Positions 1-9,088 of a stretch of 64,000 bases of DNA are shown here, in pieces. The translations under genes and the position numbers were made by a program. Position 1 is the stretch's first letter. Every line of letters starts with the position of its first letter. Source of the stretch: Acetobacter sicerae (lineage in GTDB: Bacteria; Pseudomonadota; Alphaproteobacteria; Acetobacterales; Acetobacteraceae); assembly GCF_011516765.1 (NCBI RefSeq), contig NZ_JAAABN010000004.1, positions 236,673 through 300,672 of the forward strand, in the 5' to 3' direction. A model generated the notes under the pieces. It worked only from the letters and a program-made list of their open reading frames with translations, searched no databases and was not told the DNA's origin.

Positions 1-1
1 T

Positions 2-2659
2 TACAGCTTCGGTGGCGGCCTTAATGAAGGCAGCGCCGGAATGCGCAATCTGCTTGGTGGCAAAGGCGCCAACCTGGCGGAGATGGCTTCCATCGGACTG
101 CCAGTGCCTCCCGGTTTTACCATTACGACCGAAGTGTGCTCGGCATACTACGATAACGGTAATGCCTACCCGGCTGACCTTGCAGAGCAGGTCGCGGCGG
201 CCCTTCATCGCATTGAGAAATCGGTTGGTCTGGTCTTTGGCGACGCCACTGCACCGCTGCTGGTCTCGGTCCGCTCGGGCGCCCGCGTCTCCATGCCGGG
301 CATGATGGACACCGTTCTCAATCTCGGTCTGAATGACGAGACGGTCGAAGGTCTTGCGGCGTCCTCCAAGGACGAGCGCTTCGCCTGGGACAGCTATCGC
401 CGCTTCATCCAGATGTATGGTTCCGTCGTGATGGGCGTGCCGCACCACCGTTTCGAGGACCTGCTGGAGCAGGCCAAGCACGGTCTGGGCGTCACCGACG
501 ACACGGCCATCAAGGCCGCCGACTGGCGCGAGATCGTCAAGGACTACAAGGATGTGGTTCTGAAAGAGACCGGCAAGCCGTTCCCGAACGAGCCGCAGGA
601 GCAGCTCTGGGGCGCGATCAGCGCCGTCTTCGGTTCATGGATGAACCCGCGCGCCCACACCTACCGCAAGCTGCATGACATTCCCGCAAGCTGGGGCACC
701 GCCGTCAACGTGCAGGCGATGGTCTTCGGCAACATGGGTGATGACTGTGCGACCGGCGTGTGCTTCACCCGCGATCCGTCCACAGGCGAAAACATCTTCT
801 ACGGCGAGTATCTGGTCAACGCGCAGGGCGAAGACGTCGTCGCGGGCATCCGCACGCCGCAGCCCATGTCAGCCGCACGCGCGACAGCCGATCAGTCTCC
901 AATGGAGAAGGTTCTGCCGGAAGCCTACAAGGAGCTCATGCGTGTGCGTGACATCCTTGAGAAGCACTACCGCGATATGCAGGACATTGAGTTCACGGTG
1001 CAGAGCAACGTGCTCTACATGCTCCAGACCCGGTCCGGTAAGCGTACGGCGGCCGCAGCCCTCAAGATCGCCATCGACATGGCGCAAGAAGGCCTGATCA
1101 CGCAGGAAGAAGCCATCCAGCGCGTTCCCCCCGGCTCGCTCGACCAGCTTCTGCACCCGACGCTTGATCCGAAAGCCGAGAGAAACCTCTTCTCGCGTGG
1201 CCTCCCGGCCTCTCCGGGCGCCGCAGCCGGTGCTATCGTCTTCACGGCTGAAGAAGTCGAAGACCGCGCCGCCAAGGGCGAGGATGTCATTCTGGTCCGT
1301 ATCGAAACGTCTCCGGAAGACGTGCATGGCATGCACGCTGCCCGTGGCGTTCTGACGACCCGTGGTGGCATGACCTCTCACGCCGCCGTCGTGGCGCGTG
1401 GCATGGGTCGTGTCTGCGTAGCCGGCGCTGGCGGGATCACCGTCGACTACAAGGCGCAGACCATGACGGTCGGCAATGTCACGCTGAAGGGCGGTGACTG
1501 GATCACTCTTGATGGTGGCACGGGCGCTGTCTATGTCGGCAAGGTTGCGACCATCCCCCCGACTCTCTCAGGCGATTTCAGCACGCTGATGGGCTGGGCG
1601 GATGAAGTGCGTCGCCTGCGGGTTCGCGCCAACGCCGAGACACCGGAAGATGCCGAGACAGCACGGCGCTTTGGTGCGGAAGGCATTGGCCTGAGCCGCA
1701 CGGAGCACATGTTCTTCGGTCCGGACCGTATCGGTTTCGTCCGTCAGATGATCATGTCGGACGATCCGCCGACGCGTAAAAAAGCCATTGACGCACTGCT
1801 GCCTTTCCAGCGTGACGATTTCTCACAGATCTTCCGCATCATGAGCGGTCTGCCTGTGACAATCCGTCTGCTCGATCCGCCGCTGCACGAGTTCCTGCCT
1901 CATGGCGAGACAGAACTTGAGGAAGTGGCGACAGCTCTCGGTCAGTCCGTGGAGTCCCTGCGCGCCCGTCGCTCGGCCCTCTCGGAAGCCAACCCGATGC
2001 TCGGTCACCGTGGCTGCCGTCTCGGCATCACCTACCCCGAGATCTATGCGATGCAGGTTCGCGCCATCATCGAAGCCGCCATCGCCGTCTCGAAAGAGAC
2101 CGGACAGGCCATCGTTCCTGAAATCATGATCCCGCTTGTGGGCGTGAAGACGGAACTCGAGGTGACCCGCAAGGCGGCAGAAGCCGAAGTCGCTGCTGTC
2201 TTCAAGGAGCAGGGCACGACGCTTGATTACCTCATCGGCACCATGATCGAGCTGCCCCGCGCAGCGATCACGGCGGACCAGATTGCGGAAGTGGCGGACT
2301 TCTTCTCGTTTGGCACCAACGATCTGACCCAGACCACGCTTGGTCTGTCCCGTGACGATGCCGGCTCGTTCCTGCCTTACTACGTCGATCACGGCCTGCT
2401 GCCGAAAGACCCGTTCGTCTCGATCGACCGTGAAGGCGTAGGCGCTCTGGTGCGTATGGGTGCGGAGAACGGTCGTAAGACCAAGTCCAACCTGAAGCTG
2501 GGCGTATGCGGCGAACATGGCGGCGATCCGGACTCTATCGCTTTCTTCGAAAGCGTCGGACTGGATTATGTCTCCTGCTCTCCGTTCCGCGTGCCGGTGG
2601 CCCGTCTGGCGGCGGCTCAGGCCGCTCTGGCGATGAAGAAGGAAAAAGCTTCATCCTGA
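2..2659 (+). CDS. ppdK: Pyruvate, phosphate dikinase (5' partial)
   Basis: PPDK interconverts pyruvate, ATP and phosphate with PEP, AMP and pyrophosphate in the cytosol. The frame is open from base 2 and encodes the family start (YSFGGG, then LLGGKGANLAEM), so only a few N-terminal residues lie outside the window; 885 residues are visible. In order it has the ATP-grasp domain, the swivelling phosphohistidine domain with GGMTSHAAVVARGMG (regulatory Thr codon at 1373, catalytic His codon at 1379), and a C-terminal PEP/pyruvate barrel ending with the LGVCGEHGGDP motif, whose Cys is the usual acid/base. A strong terminator follows, then the gene for its regulatory protein. In acetic acid bacteria it would supply PEP for gluconeogenesis. 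Identification is secure. Confidence 0.97.
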   Translation, partial: YSFGGGLNEGSAGMRNLLGGKGANLAEMASIGLPVPPGFTITTEVCSAYYDNGNAYPADLAEQVAAALHRIEKSVGLVFGDATAPLLVSVRSGARVSMPGMMDTVLNLGLNDETVEGLAASSKDERFAWDSYRRFIQMYGSVVMGVPHHRFEDLLEQAKHGLGVTDDTAIKAADWREIVKDYKDVVLKETGKPFPNEPQEQLWGAISAVFGSWMNPRAHTYRKLHDIPASWGTAVNVQAMVFGNMGDDCATGVCFTRDPSTGENIFYGEYLVNAQGEDVVAGIRTPQPMSAARATADQSPMEKVLPEAYKELMRVRDILEKHYRDMQDIEFTVQSNVLYMLQTRSGKRTAAAALKIAIDMAQEGLITQEEAIQRVPPGSLDQLLHPTLDPKAERNLFSRGLPASPGAAAGAIVFTAEEVEDRAAKGEDVILVRIETSPEDVHGMHAARGVLTTRGGMTSHAAVVARGMGRVCVAGAGGITVDYKAQTMTVGNVTLKGGDWITLDGGTGAVYVGKVATIPPTLSGDFSTLMGWADEVRRLRVRANAETPEDAETARRFGAEGIGLSRTEHMFFGPDRIGFVRQMIMSDDPPTRKKAIDALLPFQRDDFSQIFRIMSGLPVTIRLLDPPLHEFLPHGETELEEVATALGQSVESLRARRSALSEANPMLGHRGCRLGITYPEIYAMQVRAIIEAAIAVSKETGQAIVPEIMIPLVGVKTELEVTRKAAEAEVAAVFKEQGTTLDYLIGTMIELPRAAITADQIAEVADFFSFGTNDLTQTTLGLSRDDAGSFLPYYVDHGLLPKDPFVSIDREGVGALVRMGAENGRKTKSNLKLGVCGEHGGDPDSIAFFESVGLDYVSCSPFRVPVARLAAAQAALAMKKEKASS

Positions 2660-2697
2660 TATAAGGGATGACGGCTTGATCTGAGATCAGCATCGAC

Positions 2698-2728
2698 GGG
2701 GCGCTCCCATAAAGGGCGCCCCGTTTTT
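2698..2728 (+). terminator. Rho-independent terminator after ppdK
   Basis: GGGGCGC (2698-2704) pairs with GCGCCCC (2716-2722), followed by a T5 run. It lies 39 bases after the ppdK stop and separates ppdK from the regulator gene, so the latter is expressed from its own promoter or by readthrough. Confidence 0.88.
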
Positions 2729-2834
2729 GTTATGTGCGATACGGACACAAAACCCGGATCAAGGCTCATGAAATGGTCTGACTGCTTTCCTGAAGGAAGA
2801 CGGAAATCCATTTCTGAAAATACAGGTTTTCAAC

Positions 2835-3692
2835 ATGACCAAACGCAGCATCTGCCTTCATCTGGTTTCCGGCGGCACCGGGCAGACCCTTGACGCACAG
2901 GCGAAGGCCTGTGCACCGCATTTTCCGGATGCGGAGCTCCAGTTCCGCCACTGGAACCTAGTCCGCAGCCGGACCCAGCTGCGCCGCGTGATTGCCGGCA
3001 TCGCCAGCGAGCCGGGACCGGTTCTTTCCTCACTTATCGACGCAGGATTGCAGAACGATCTGGAAGACGGCTGCAAACGGACTGGTGTTCAGCTGCTTGA
3101 TGTCATGAAAAACACACTGACATTTCTGGAAGGCGCAACCGGGACACAGGCCGTCGATGGAGGACCTGGCGGTCAGTATATCATGGACGAGAACTACTTC
3201 CGCCGTATCGACGCCATGCACTACGTCATCGAGCATGATGACGGCCAGCAGACCCGGGAACTCAAGGACGCCGATGTCGTACTGGTGGGCGTCTCCCGCG
3301 CCTCCAAGACGCCCACATGTTTTTACCTCGCCAATAAGGGCATCAAGGCGGCCAACGTGCCTCTGGTGCCTGACACCCCCCTTCCTCCGGAACTCTTTGA
3401 GCTGGACGTGCCGGTCATCGGCCTGACGATTGCGCCGGATGCCCTGCTTGAAATCCGTCGGACCCGGCTGAACAGCATGGTGCCAACCAAGCAGCATGCC
3501 GGTGGGACATCACTGACACGAACGAGCTATATCGATCCGGAAGAAGTCAGAAATGAACTGCTGTGGGCGAAACGCCTCTGCACACGTCACAGCTGGCCGA
3601 TCATCGACATCACCAGACGATCGATTGAAGAAACCAGTGCTGCTGTTCTGGATATTCTGGAACATCCCAACCCGCTTTCCGCACCAGGCTGA
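2835..3692 (+). CDS. PPDK regulatory protein (bifunctional kinase/pyrophosphorylase, DUF299 family)
   Basis: This 285-residue protein belongs to the DUF299/PpsR family. Members phosphorylate the active-site Thr of PPDK or PEP synthase using ADP and remove the phosphate by phosphorolysis. The N-terminus (LHLVSGGTGQTL), the P-loop-like GVSRASKTPTCFYLANKG near residues 154-171 and the C-terminal segment with DITRRSIEETSAAVLDIL are typical. The partner is almost certainly the adjacent PPDK, which has the target Thr in GGMTSHA, rather than a PEP synthase. The start at ATG 2835 gives the usual family length. A perfect inverted repeat lies just after the stop. Confidence 0.92.
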   Translation: MTKRSICLHLVSGGTGQTLDAQAKACAPHFPDAELQFRHWNLVRSRTQLRRVIAGIASEPGPVLSSLIDAGLQNDLEDGCKRTGVQLLDVMKNTLTFLEGATGTQAVDGGPGGQYIMDENYFRRIDAMHYVIEHDDGQQTRELKDADVVLVGVSRASKTPTCFYLANKGIKAANVPLVPDTPLPPELFELDVPVIGLTIAPDALLEIRRTRLNSMVPTKQHAGGTSLTRTSYIDPEEVRNELLWAKRLCTRHSWPIIDITRRSIEETSAAVLDILEHPNPLSAPG

Positions 3693-3718
3693 GTGGAAGG
3701 ACGTATCCTTCAGGGAAG

Positions 3719-3741
3719 GTCGCCTTTTCGCAAAAGGCGAC
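3719..3741. repeat. Perfect hairpin between regulator gene and 3811 gene
   Basis: GTCGCCTTTT (3719-3728), a 3-base loop and AAAAGGCGAC (3732-3741) form a perfect 10-bp inverted repeat between two convergent genes. No T-run follows directly on either strand, so it is either a weak bidirectional terminator or a short dispersed palindrome. Confidence 0.6.
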
Positions 3742-3810
3742 ACTCCAAAAACTTTTATTACTACTCACCCCTCATTTTTGCAGGGATGTTTTCAGGCGGC
3801 CTTTTGAGAA

Positions 3811-4197
3811 TTACTCCTCATCATCTGCTTCATAACGGCGCGGATCAAGCAGACGCCAGTCACGTTCTTCTTCTGTCGCCGGACTGTCGATGAAATCATT
3901 CAGTTCACCTGAAGACACCCAGGGATCGTCTGTTCCCAGCACTTCCGCATTTTCACCGAACGAAAACCACGCTTCAAGCGTGTCTCGCGCAGAAGCGCCC
4001 GGCACACGGCAGATTTCTATACTGTCGCGCACGTAAGCCCGAGCAAACGCATTGGCGTGCTCCGCATCAAGAAATCCCTTGATGTCCTCAATGATATTGT
4101 CTTCAGCGCCTCCGGAAAGGTCGAGAAGACGCACAACCGGTCCCGTCTCCTGAGCCGCTACCGTCGCGTCTTCACCATTTTCTTCGGCTTCAGTCAT
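3811..4197 (-). CDS. Conserved-looking acidic hypothetical protein
   Basis: The product is a soluble 128-residue protein, strongly acidic at both ends (start MTEAEENGED, end YEADDEE), with no signal peptide or membrane segment. I do not recognise a domain. The middle reads like a folded alpha/beta unit (IIEDIKGFLDAEHANAF, then DSIEICRVPG). Codon usage and GC match the neighbours. It is convergent with the PPDK regulator gene and lies 65 bases upstream-to-downstream of pncB without obvious operon overlap. Function unknown. Confidence 0.72.
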   Translation of the reverse strand: MTEAEENGEDATVAAQETGPVVRLLDLSGGAEDNIIEDIKGFLDAEHANAFARAYVRDSIEICRVPGASARDTLEAWFSFGENAEVLGTDDPWVSSGELNDFIDSPATEEERDWRLLDPRRYEADDEE

Positions 4198-4262
4198 GAA
4201 CGAAACAGCTCCTGTGATTCACATAAATTCATTATATAACAGCAGATTCCAAAAACAGGCGG

Positions 4263-5525
4263 TCAACCCGGATGCAACCGCCTGCGCTGTCTTTCTTCCG
4301 CCTTGCGGAATGACGGCAGAAGAAATTCACGGCCCGTCTTGACGCTTTCCACACCGTCATACGTCACGATGTCCGCCGTCGCATAGGTTTCATTCCACAG
4401 TTTTGGAATAAAAGATCCCGTTCCCACCACGTCAATCGGGGCATTCGCATCCGCCATGCTGGCGCATTTCGTCACGCCGAAACCTGACGACACGACAATC
4501 TTCACCTTCTCGAAACCCGCATCGTCAAGCACTTCACGCATCCGCCAGATCGCGGCCGCCGAAACACCCGTCCCGATCAGATTACGCAACTCGCCTTCAG
4601 AACGGTAACGCCTGATCGCATCCGGGACATAACGGTCCAAGACAGCATAGGACTCCTGAGGGTCCAGCCCCTCAAGGAAGCGTCCGCCATGCGTATCAAG
4701 GCGCAGCCCCACACGGCCAGCGTGCGCGAGTTTCTCGAAGTGGCGACAGACAGCCAGACCATCCGTGATCTCACGCCCGTAATAATCGACCAGCACGGTC
4801 AGATCCGAATCCGGATAGACCTCGTGAAACATCTCGGCAGCCCGAAGCGTGGAACCGGCATAACCGATCAGGGCGTGCGGCATGGTTCCGAAGCCATGCG
4901 TTTCACCAAAAAAGGATGCTGTTGCATCGTTCGCGCCCCCGATAAAACCGACGGCGCCTTCCTTCTGGGCCGCACGACTACCGACGGACGCGCCGTAGCT
5001 CATCAGTTCCTGCATCTCATAGCCAGCGCAATGACGCGCTTCCATCGCAAGGAACTGTGCTTTGGGAAGGGACAGCGCCATCTGATAGGCTCGATGCGCC
5101 GCAACACAGCACGCGCCAAGCTTCTGGAGCACCAGTGTCTCAAGATCCGCGAGGTGTGAAAAGAAGCCCGTGACATAGAGCAGTGGCTCGCCCGCCCCCA
5201 CCCACTCGCCTTCCGTAAAAACCGGCTCGACCAGAATCTCGATGCCACGCTCACGCGCAACATTTTTCAGCCAGCATTCAACCACCGCTGTGGCCGAGAG
5301 GACCGGCCGGCGGATAAACACGGCATAGGTCACCACGCAGTCGCCAAATCTGGAGACTATTTCCTTGGTGCGGTTGAAATAACTGTCAGTGCGAGCCCTG
5401 ATCGTCGCATCATCAAGCGCGGTCACGCAGAACGAGGAACTCACTCCGGAAGACACCTTGGAGCGGGGTTCTTTCGGATGTGCGGAAGACGATTTCAAGA
5501 CCACGAGCTGCCCTTTCCTAGGCAT
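4263..5525 (-). CDS. pncB: Nicotinate phosphoribosyltransferase
   Basis: This enzyme makes nicotinate mononucleotide from nicotinate and PRPP in the Preiss-Handler branch of NAD salvage. The core begins at DDATIRARTDSYFNRTKEI, the family's substrate-entry region, and continues with MSYGASVGSRAAQKEG, RLDTHGGRFLEGL and the phosphate-binding IVVSSGFGV and DVVGTGSFIP segments. It is the short, archaeal/alphaproteobacterial type. The start is uncertain: an in-frame GTG at 5582 would add 19 residues, the ATG at 5525 lacks a clear ribosome site, and a GTG at 5504 is preceded by AGGAAAGGG. Residues before about 45 look unstructured. Confidence 0.9.
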   Translation of the reverse strand: MPRKGQLVVLKSSSAHPKEPRSKVSSGVSSSFCVTALDDATIRARTDSYFNRTKEIVSRFGDCVVTYAVFIRRPVLSATAVVECWLKNVARERGIEILVEPVFTEGEWVGAGEPLLYVTGFFSHLADLETLVLQKLGACCVAAHRAYQMALSLPKAQFLAMEARHCAGYEMQELMSYGASVGSRAAQKEGAVGFIGGANDATASFFGETHGFGTMPHALIGYAGSTLRAAEMFHEVYPDSDLTVLVDYYGREITDGLAVCRHFEKLAHAGRVGLRLDTHGGRFLEGLDPQESYAVLDRYVPDAIRRYRSEGELRNLIGTGVSAAAIWRMREVLDDAGFEKVKIVVSSGFGVTKCASMADANAPIDVVGTGSFIPKLWNETYATADIVTYDGVESVKTGREFLLPSFRKAEERQRRRLHPG

Positions 5526-5666
5526 CAGGACCAGATGCACTGTATTATTCTGGGCATAGACCTCCGCCGACCACAAGGTCACGGGTCTCAGGAAAGCTCA
5601 GAAAAGTGACAGAGCGCAGCTCATGACGGGAGATGAACTCCCGCCATAAACGCTGGTTTGTTCCGG

Positions 5667-7088
5667 TTAAGCGCTCTTTCGCAAGGTGCGGGCGCGCGAG
5701 TTCAATTCCTCGGCAATCAGGAACGCCAGTTCGAGAGACTGCTCGGCGTTGAGACGCGGATCGCAGAATGTCTCATAACGTGCGCCGAGATCGTTCTCCG
5801 TGAGCTGATGGGCGCCACCGACACACTCGGTGACGTCCTGGCCGGTCATTTCCATATGCACGCCGCCCGGCACCACACCTTCCGCCGTCAGGATGTCGAA
5901 GAAGCCCTGCACTTCGGTCAGAATGGACTCGAAGGAGCGCGTCTTGACCTTGCTGGCCGTGGAAATGGTGTTGCCGTGCATCGGATCGGACATCCACGTC
6001 ACGGTGCGACCGGTTCCTTTGACCGCCTGCACCAGACCCGGGAGATGGTCCTGAATCTTCGTCGCGCCCATACGGGAAATCAGGGTGATACGCCCGGCCT
6101 CATCCGCAGGATTGAGGATCTCAAGCAGTTGCTCGAGCGCCTCGATCTGCGTCGTCGGGCCGACCTTGATGCCGATCGGATTGCGGACGCCACGCAGGAA
6201 CTCGACATGCGCCCCCTCCGGCTGACGGGTGCGATCCCCGATCCACAGGAAGTGCGCCGAGCAGTCATACCACTCGCCGGACGTGGAATCGATGCGGGTG
6301 AAGGCCTGCTCATACTGAAGCAGCAGCGCTTCATGCGACGTGTAGAACTCGGTCTCGTCGATCTGCGGCGCAGAGGTCGAATTGATGCCGCAGGCGGCCA
6401 TGAATTCCAGCGTCTCGTCAATGCGCTCAGCCAGAGCACGGTACCGCTCGGCCAGAGGCGACCGCTCGACAAAGCCGAGGTTCCAGCGGTTGACCCGGTG
6501 CAGGTTGGCGTAACCACCGCGAGAGAAGGCGCGCAGCAAGTTCAGAACGCTGGCCGACTGGAAGTAGGCTGTCTCCATGCGTGTCGGATCAGGGATACGG
6601 TCTTCAGCCGTGAAAGCTGGCCCGTTGATGATGTCACCGCGGTAGGACGGCAGCGAAACATCACCAACAGTTTCCATATCGGATGAGCGTGGCTTGGCGT
6701 ACTGACCCGCCATACGTCCGATCTTCACCACCGGCACCTTCGCGCCGAAGGTCAGAACAACAGCCATCTGCAGCAGCACGCGGAACGTGTCACGGATGAA
6801 GTCCGCCGAGAATTCGGAGAAGCTTTCTGCGCAGTTTCCACCCTGCAGCACGAACGCACGGCCCGCAGCCGCGTCCGCAAGATGTTCACGCAGACGGCGC
6901 GCCTCCCCCGCGAACACGAGAGGCGGATAGCTCTTCATCCGTCCCTCGACCGCCTTCAGGACAGCTTCGTCCGGATAGGTCGGCACCTGCTTGATGGGAA
7001 ACGACCGCCAGCTTTCCGGCGACCAATTGGCAGCCGTCGTCGGGGCGGCTGTCAGGGGCGATGCGGAAGGGCTGAGCGTGACACTCAT
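5667..7088 (-). CDS. 3-deoxy-7-phosphoheptulonate synthase, class II
   Basis: This DAHP synthase condenses PEP with erythrose 4-phosphate, the first step of the shikimate pathway. It is the class II (plant/Mycobacterium) type of 473 residues. Visible motifs are GGNCAESF (metal-binding Cys), [44 protein letters not shown] (metal His) and [12 protein letters not shown] (metal Glu). The start at ATG 7088 (MSVTLSPSA) is chosen because AGGAA lies about 8 bases upstream; a longer in-frame extension to 7169 starts at TTG and does not resemble the family. It stands alone between pncB and the permease gene. A short hairpin lies in its leader. Confidence 0.95.
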   Translation of the reverse strand: MSVTLSPSASPLTAAPTTAANWSPESWRSFPIKQVPTYPDEAVLKAVEGRMKSYPPLVFAGEARRLREHLADAAAGRAFVLQGGNCAESFSEFSADFIRDTFRVLLQMAVVLTFGAKVPVVKIGRMAGQYAKPRSSDMETVGDVSLPSYRGDIINGPAFTAEDRIPDPTRMETAYFQSASVLNLLRAFSRGGYANLHRVNRWNLGFVERSPLAERYRALAERIDETLEFMAACGINSTSAPQIDETEFYTSHEALLLQYEQAFTRIDSTSGEWYDCSAHFLWIGDRTRQPEGAHVEFLRGVRNPIGIKVGPTTQIEALEQLLEILNPADEAGRITLISRMGATKIQDHLPGLVQAVKGTGRTVTWMSDPMHGNTISTASKVKTRSFESILTEVQGFFDILTAEGVVPGGVHMEMTGQDVTECVGGAHQLTENDLGARYETFCDPRLNAEQSLELAFLIAEELNSRARTLRKSA

Positions 7089-7554
7089 GGTCGGTTCCTG
7101 TCGATAAGCGCCGGGCCGTTGCGGTCCGACTGTTTCAGAGAAGCTGATGTTGAAGGGATCCCCACGCAAGACGTGGGCGGAACTTTATGCCGGAGATTGG
7201 CTCCAAGTGCAAAAAATGCCTCTCGACACATCTGTGGAAGATCGTCGGGCACGGGCAAGGAGCAGTTCAAGGGACGCTCCATCCCGTGAGAGTAACGGTC
7301 CCAAATTCAGCGACGCGTTTTCTCACATCCAGACGACTGGTTTCTGGACTTGAGGGATCTGACTGCAACGGGCGCAGCAGGGAGGTTCACGGCATTATGA
7401 CGTCATACGAAGCGCACAGGCTGCCTCAAGACACCAGTGGAGAGTCTCATTCCAGCTACGTTCGACATCATATCAGCAACAGGGCCTGAAACAGGGTTTC
7501 CCCACACTTCAGACCCACACAAAATGCTACTGCGTTCTCAGATTAACAGAGAGA
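7089..7554. other. 466-bp intergenic region upstream of the DAHP synthase gene
   Basis: The region holds the leader of the DAHP synthase gene (minus strand) and the downstream flank of the permease gene (also minus). The only clear structure is CCCACG-N5-CGTGGG at 7161-7177. Short frames are open on the plus strand, but none has a ribosome site or protein-like composition. I found no tRNA, known riboswitch or typical terminator. Confidence 0.5.
7161..7177 (-). promoter_or_regulatory. Hairpin in the DAHP synthase leader
   Basis: CCCACG (7161-7166) and CGTGGG (7172-7177) form a 6-bp stem about 75 bases upstream of the start codon. No aromatic-residue-rich leader peptide was seen, so classic attenuation is not supported. 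It could be an operator or chance. Confidence 0.3.
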
Positions 7555-9009
7555 TCAGGCCAGTTCCCTCAGCGCTTCAAAACGCAGGGGATACCTGCTC
7601 TTCATATGGCTTGCGAGAACATAACCACAGGCGAACGTGACGATCACCAGAGCACCGATACCCCAGGCAGCGACGCCAGCGTTATCCCCGCCGATCAGCG
7701 CAGGAAGGTTTGCGATTGCAATCCACAGGCATGCCAGCAGCCCCACAAGTCCCCCGACGGGCGCAATCAATGTATGCCAAACACTGCCAAGTCCCTTGTT
7801 GCGGACGTTGAAGAACACCAGAACCGATATGCAGGTCAGCGACAGGATCGCCATGTAGCCCAGCGTTCCGGCCGTAGCGCCCCAGGCATAGATCTGCGTC
7901 ACGGGATCAAGGCCGAGCATCAGCAGGATGAGAAGTCCCACAAAGGATGTGCAGGACTGCACGAACGACGAAACATGTGGAGATGAGTGCTCCGTATGCA
8001 CGCTGGAAATTCCGGCAGGCAACACGCCATAGCGCGACATGATGTACTGATACCGCACCACGACATTGTGCAGCGCGAGGATGCAGGCGAAAAGGCTTGT
8101 TATCAGAAGGACATTGACGATGTCCTCGCTCACTTTGCCCATATAGGAACGGATGAGCAGCAGATACATGTCACCTGTGTGCTCATTGGCCATGGGAACG
8201 ACAGAATCCACGCCGAAACCGGCAACCTCGCACCACATCGAGATGACGTAGAAAATGCCCACCCCAAACACGGCCGTATAGGTCGCACGTGGAATGGTCA
8301 CATCCGGATTGCGGGCTTCTTCCCGAAAGATCACGGTCGATTCAAAACCGATGAAGCAGTAGATGGCGAACATGATGCCAAGACCGGGCGAACCGGAAAG
8401 AGCGGCGTGAACCGTGAAAGGCTCTGTCGACAGGGAAGAGACACCCTTTGTCGCCACGATCACAAGATCAGCCAGCAGAACAACGCCCACTTCCAGAACA
8501 AGCGCGATCCCGAGAAAACGTGAACTCATCTCGATATGTCGGTAACCCAGAAAACCCACGACCATCACCACAATGATGGAGAGTATCCACCACGGAATGG
8601 AAACACCGAGTGCATTGTGCAGAAGTTCGCTGACTGTGTAGCCAATGTAGGCTTCCAGAGCGATCACGATGAAGCTGTAGGACGCCGCCGCCATCGTCGC
8701 GGACGCAAGACCAACCTGTCGCCCCAGTCCTTTCTGGATGTAAGCGTAGAACGCTCCCGCATTTGTCACGTAGCGCGACATGAAGATGAAGCCAGCCGTG
8801 AACAGATACATGATGAGTGTAGCGATCGCGGCATCCAGTGGCGCTGCAATGCCATTGCCCATGGCTATGATAAGCGGACTGTTGGCCGCCATGACGGTAA
8901 GAGGCGCTGCTGCGGCCACCACCATCATGACAATGGACATGACGCCAAGATTACCCTGCAGATTGGATGGCGGGCTGGCAGGTGGCGGCGATGTTGCGGC
9001 ATTTTTCAT
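7555..9009 (-). CDS. APC-family amino acid/amine permease
   Basis: This is an inner-membrane secondary transporter of 484 residues with about 12 hydrophobic segments. The first helix (GVMSIVMMVVAAAAPLTVM) and the FIGFESTVIFREEARNP segment in the middle are hallmarks of the APC superfamily; the latter is the helix-6 region with the conserved Glu-rich loop. Start ATG 9009 is preferred over 9018 because AAGGA sits at proper spacing only for the former. It lies downstream of the kinase and aminotransferase genes on the same strand, which suggests that it imports their substrate. The exact substrate (amino acid, amine or amino alcohol) cannot be read from sequence. Confidence 0.9.
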   Translation of the reverse strand: MKNAATSPPPASPPSNLQGNLGVMSIVMMVVAAAAPLTVMAANSPLIIAMGNGIAAPLDAAIATLIMYLFTAGFIFMSRYVTNAGAFYAYIQKGLGRQVGLASATMAAASYSFIVIALEAYIGYTVSELLHNALGVSIPWWILSIIVVMVVGFLGYRHIEMSSRFLGIALVLEVGVVLLADLVIVATKGVSSLSTEPFTVHAALSGSPGLGIMFAIYCFIGFESTVIFREEARNPDVTIPRATYTAVFGVGIFYVISMWCEVAGFGVDSVVPMANEHTGDMYLLLIRSYMGKVSEDIVNVLLITSLFACILALHNVVVRYQYIMSRYGVLPAGISSVHTEHSSPHVSSFVQSCTSFVGLLILLMLGLDPVTQIYAWGATAGTLGYMAILSLTCISVLVFFNVRNKGLGSVWHTLIAPVGGLVGLLACLWIAIANLPALIGGDNAGVAAWGIGALVIVTFACGYVLASHMKSRYPLRFEALRELA

Positions 9010-9028
9010 CACGATCATCCTTTGAAAG

Positions 9029-9049
9029 ACAGGAAGTGACGATTCCTGT
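9029..9049 (-). promoter_or_regulatory. Perfect palindrome between kinase and permease genes
   Basis: ACAGGAA-N7-TTCCTGT is a perfect 7+7 inverted repeat, 20 bases before the permease start and 39 bases after the kinase stop. It could be an operator, an mRNA-stabilising hairpin or an attenuating stem. No long U-run follows on the minus strand. Confidence 0.45.
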
Positions 9050-9088
9050 TTTGATAACGAAACAAATTAGGCCAGAGAAAATCGGGAT

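Noticed and set aside
5658..6686. 342-codon open frame opposite the DAHP synthase gene
   Set aside because: Antisense shadow of a complete enzyme gene.
7089..7169. N-terminal extension of DAHP synthase from 7169
   Set aside because: It begins at TTG with no ribosome site, while ATG 7088 has AGGAA at proper spacing.
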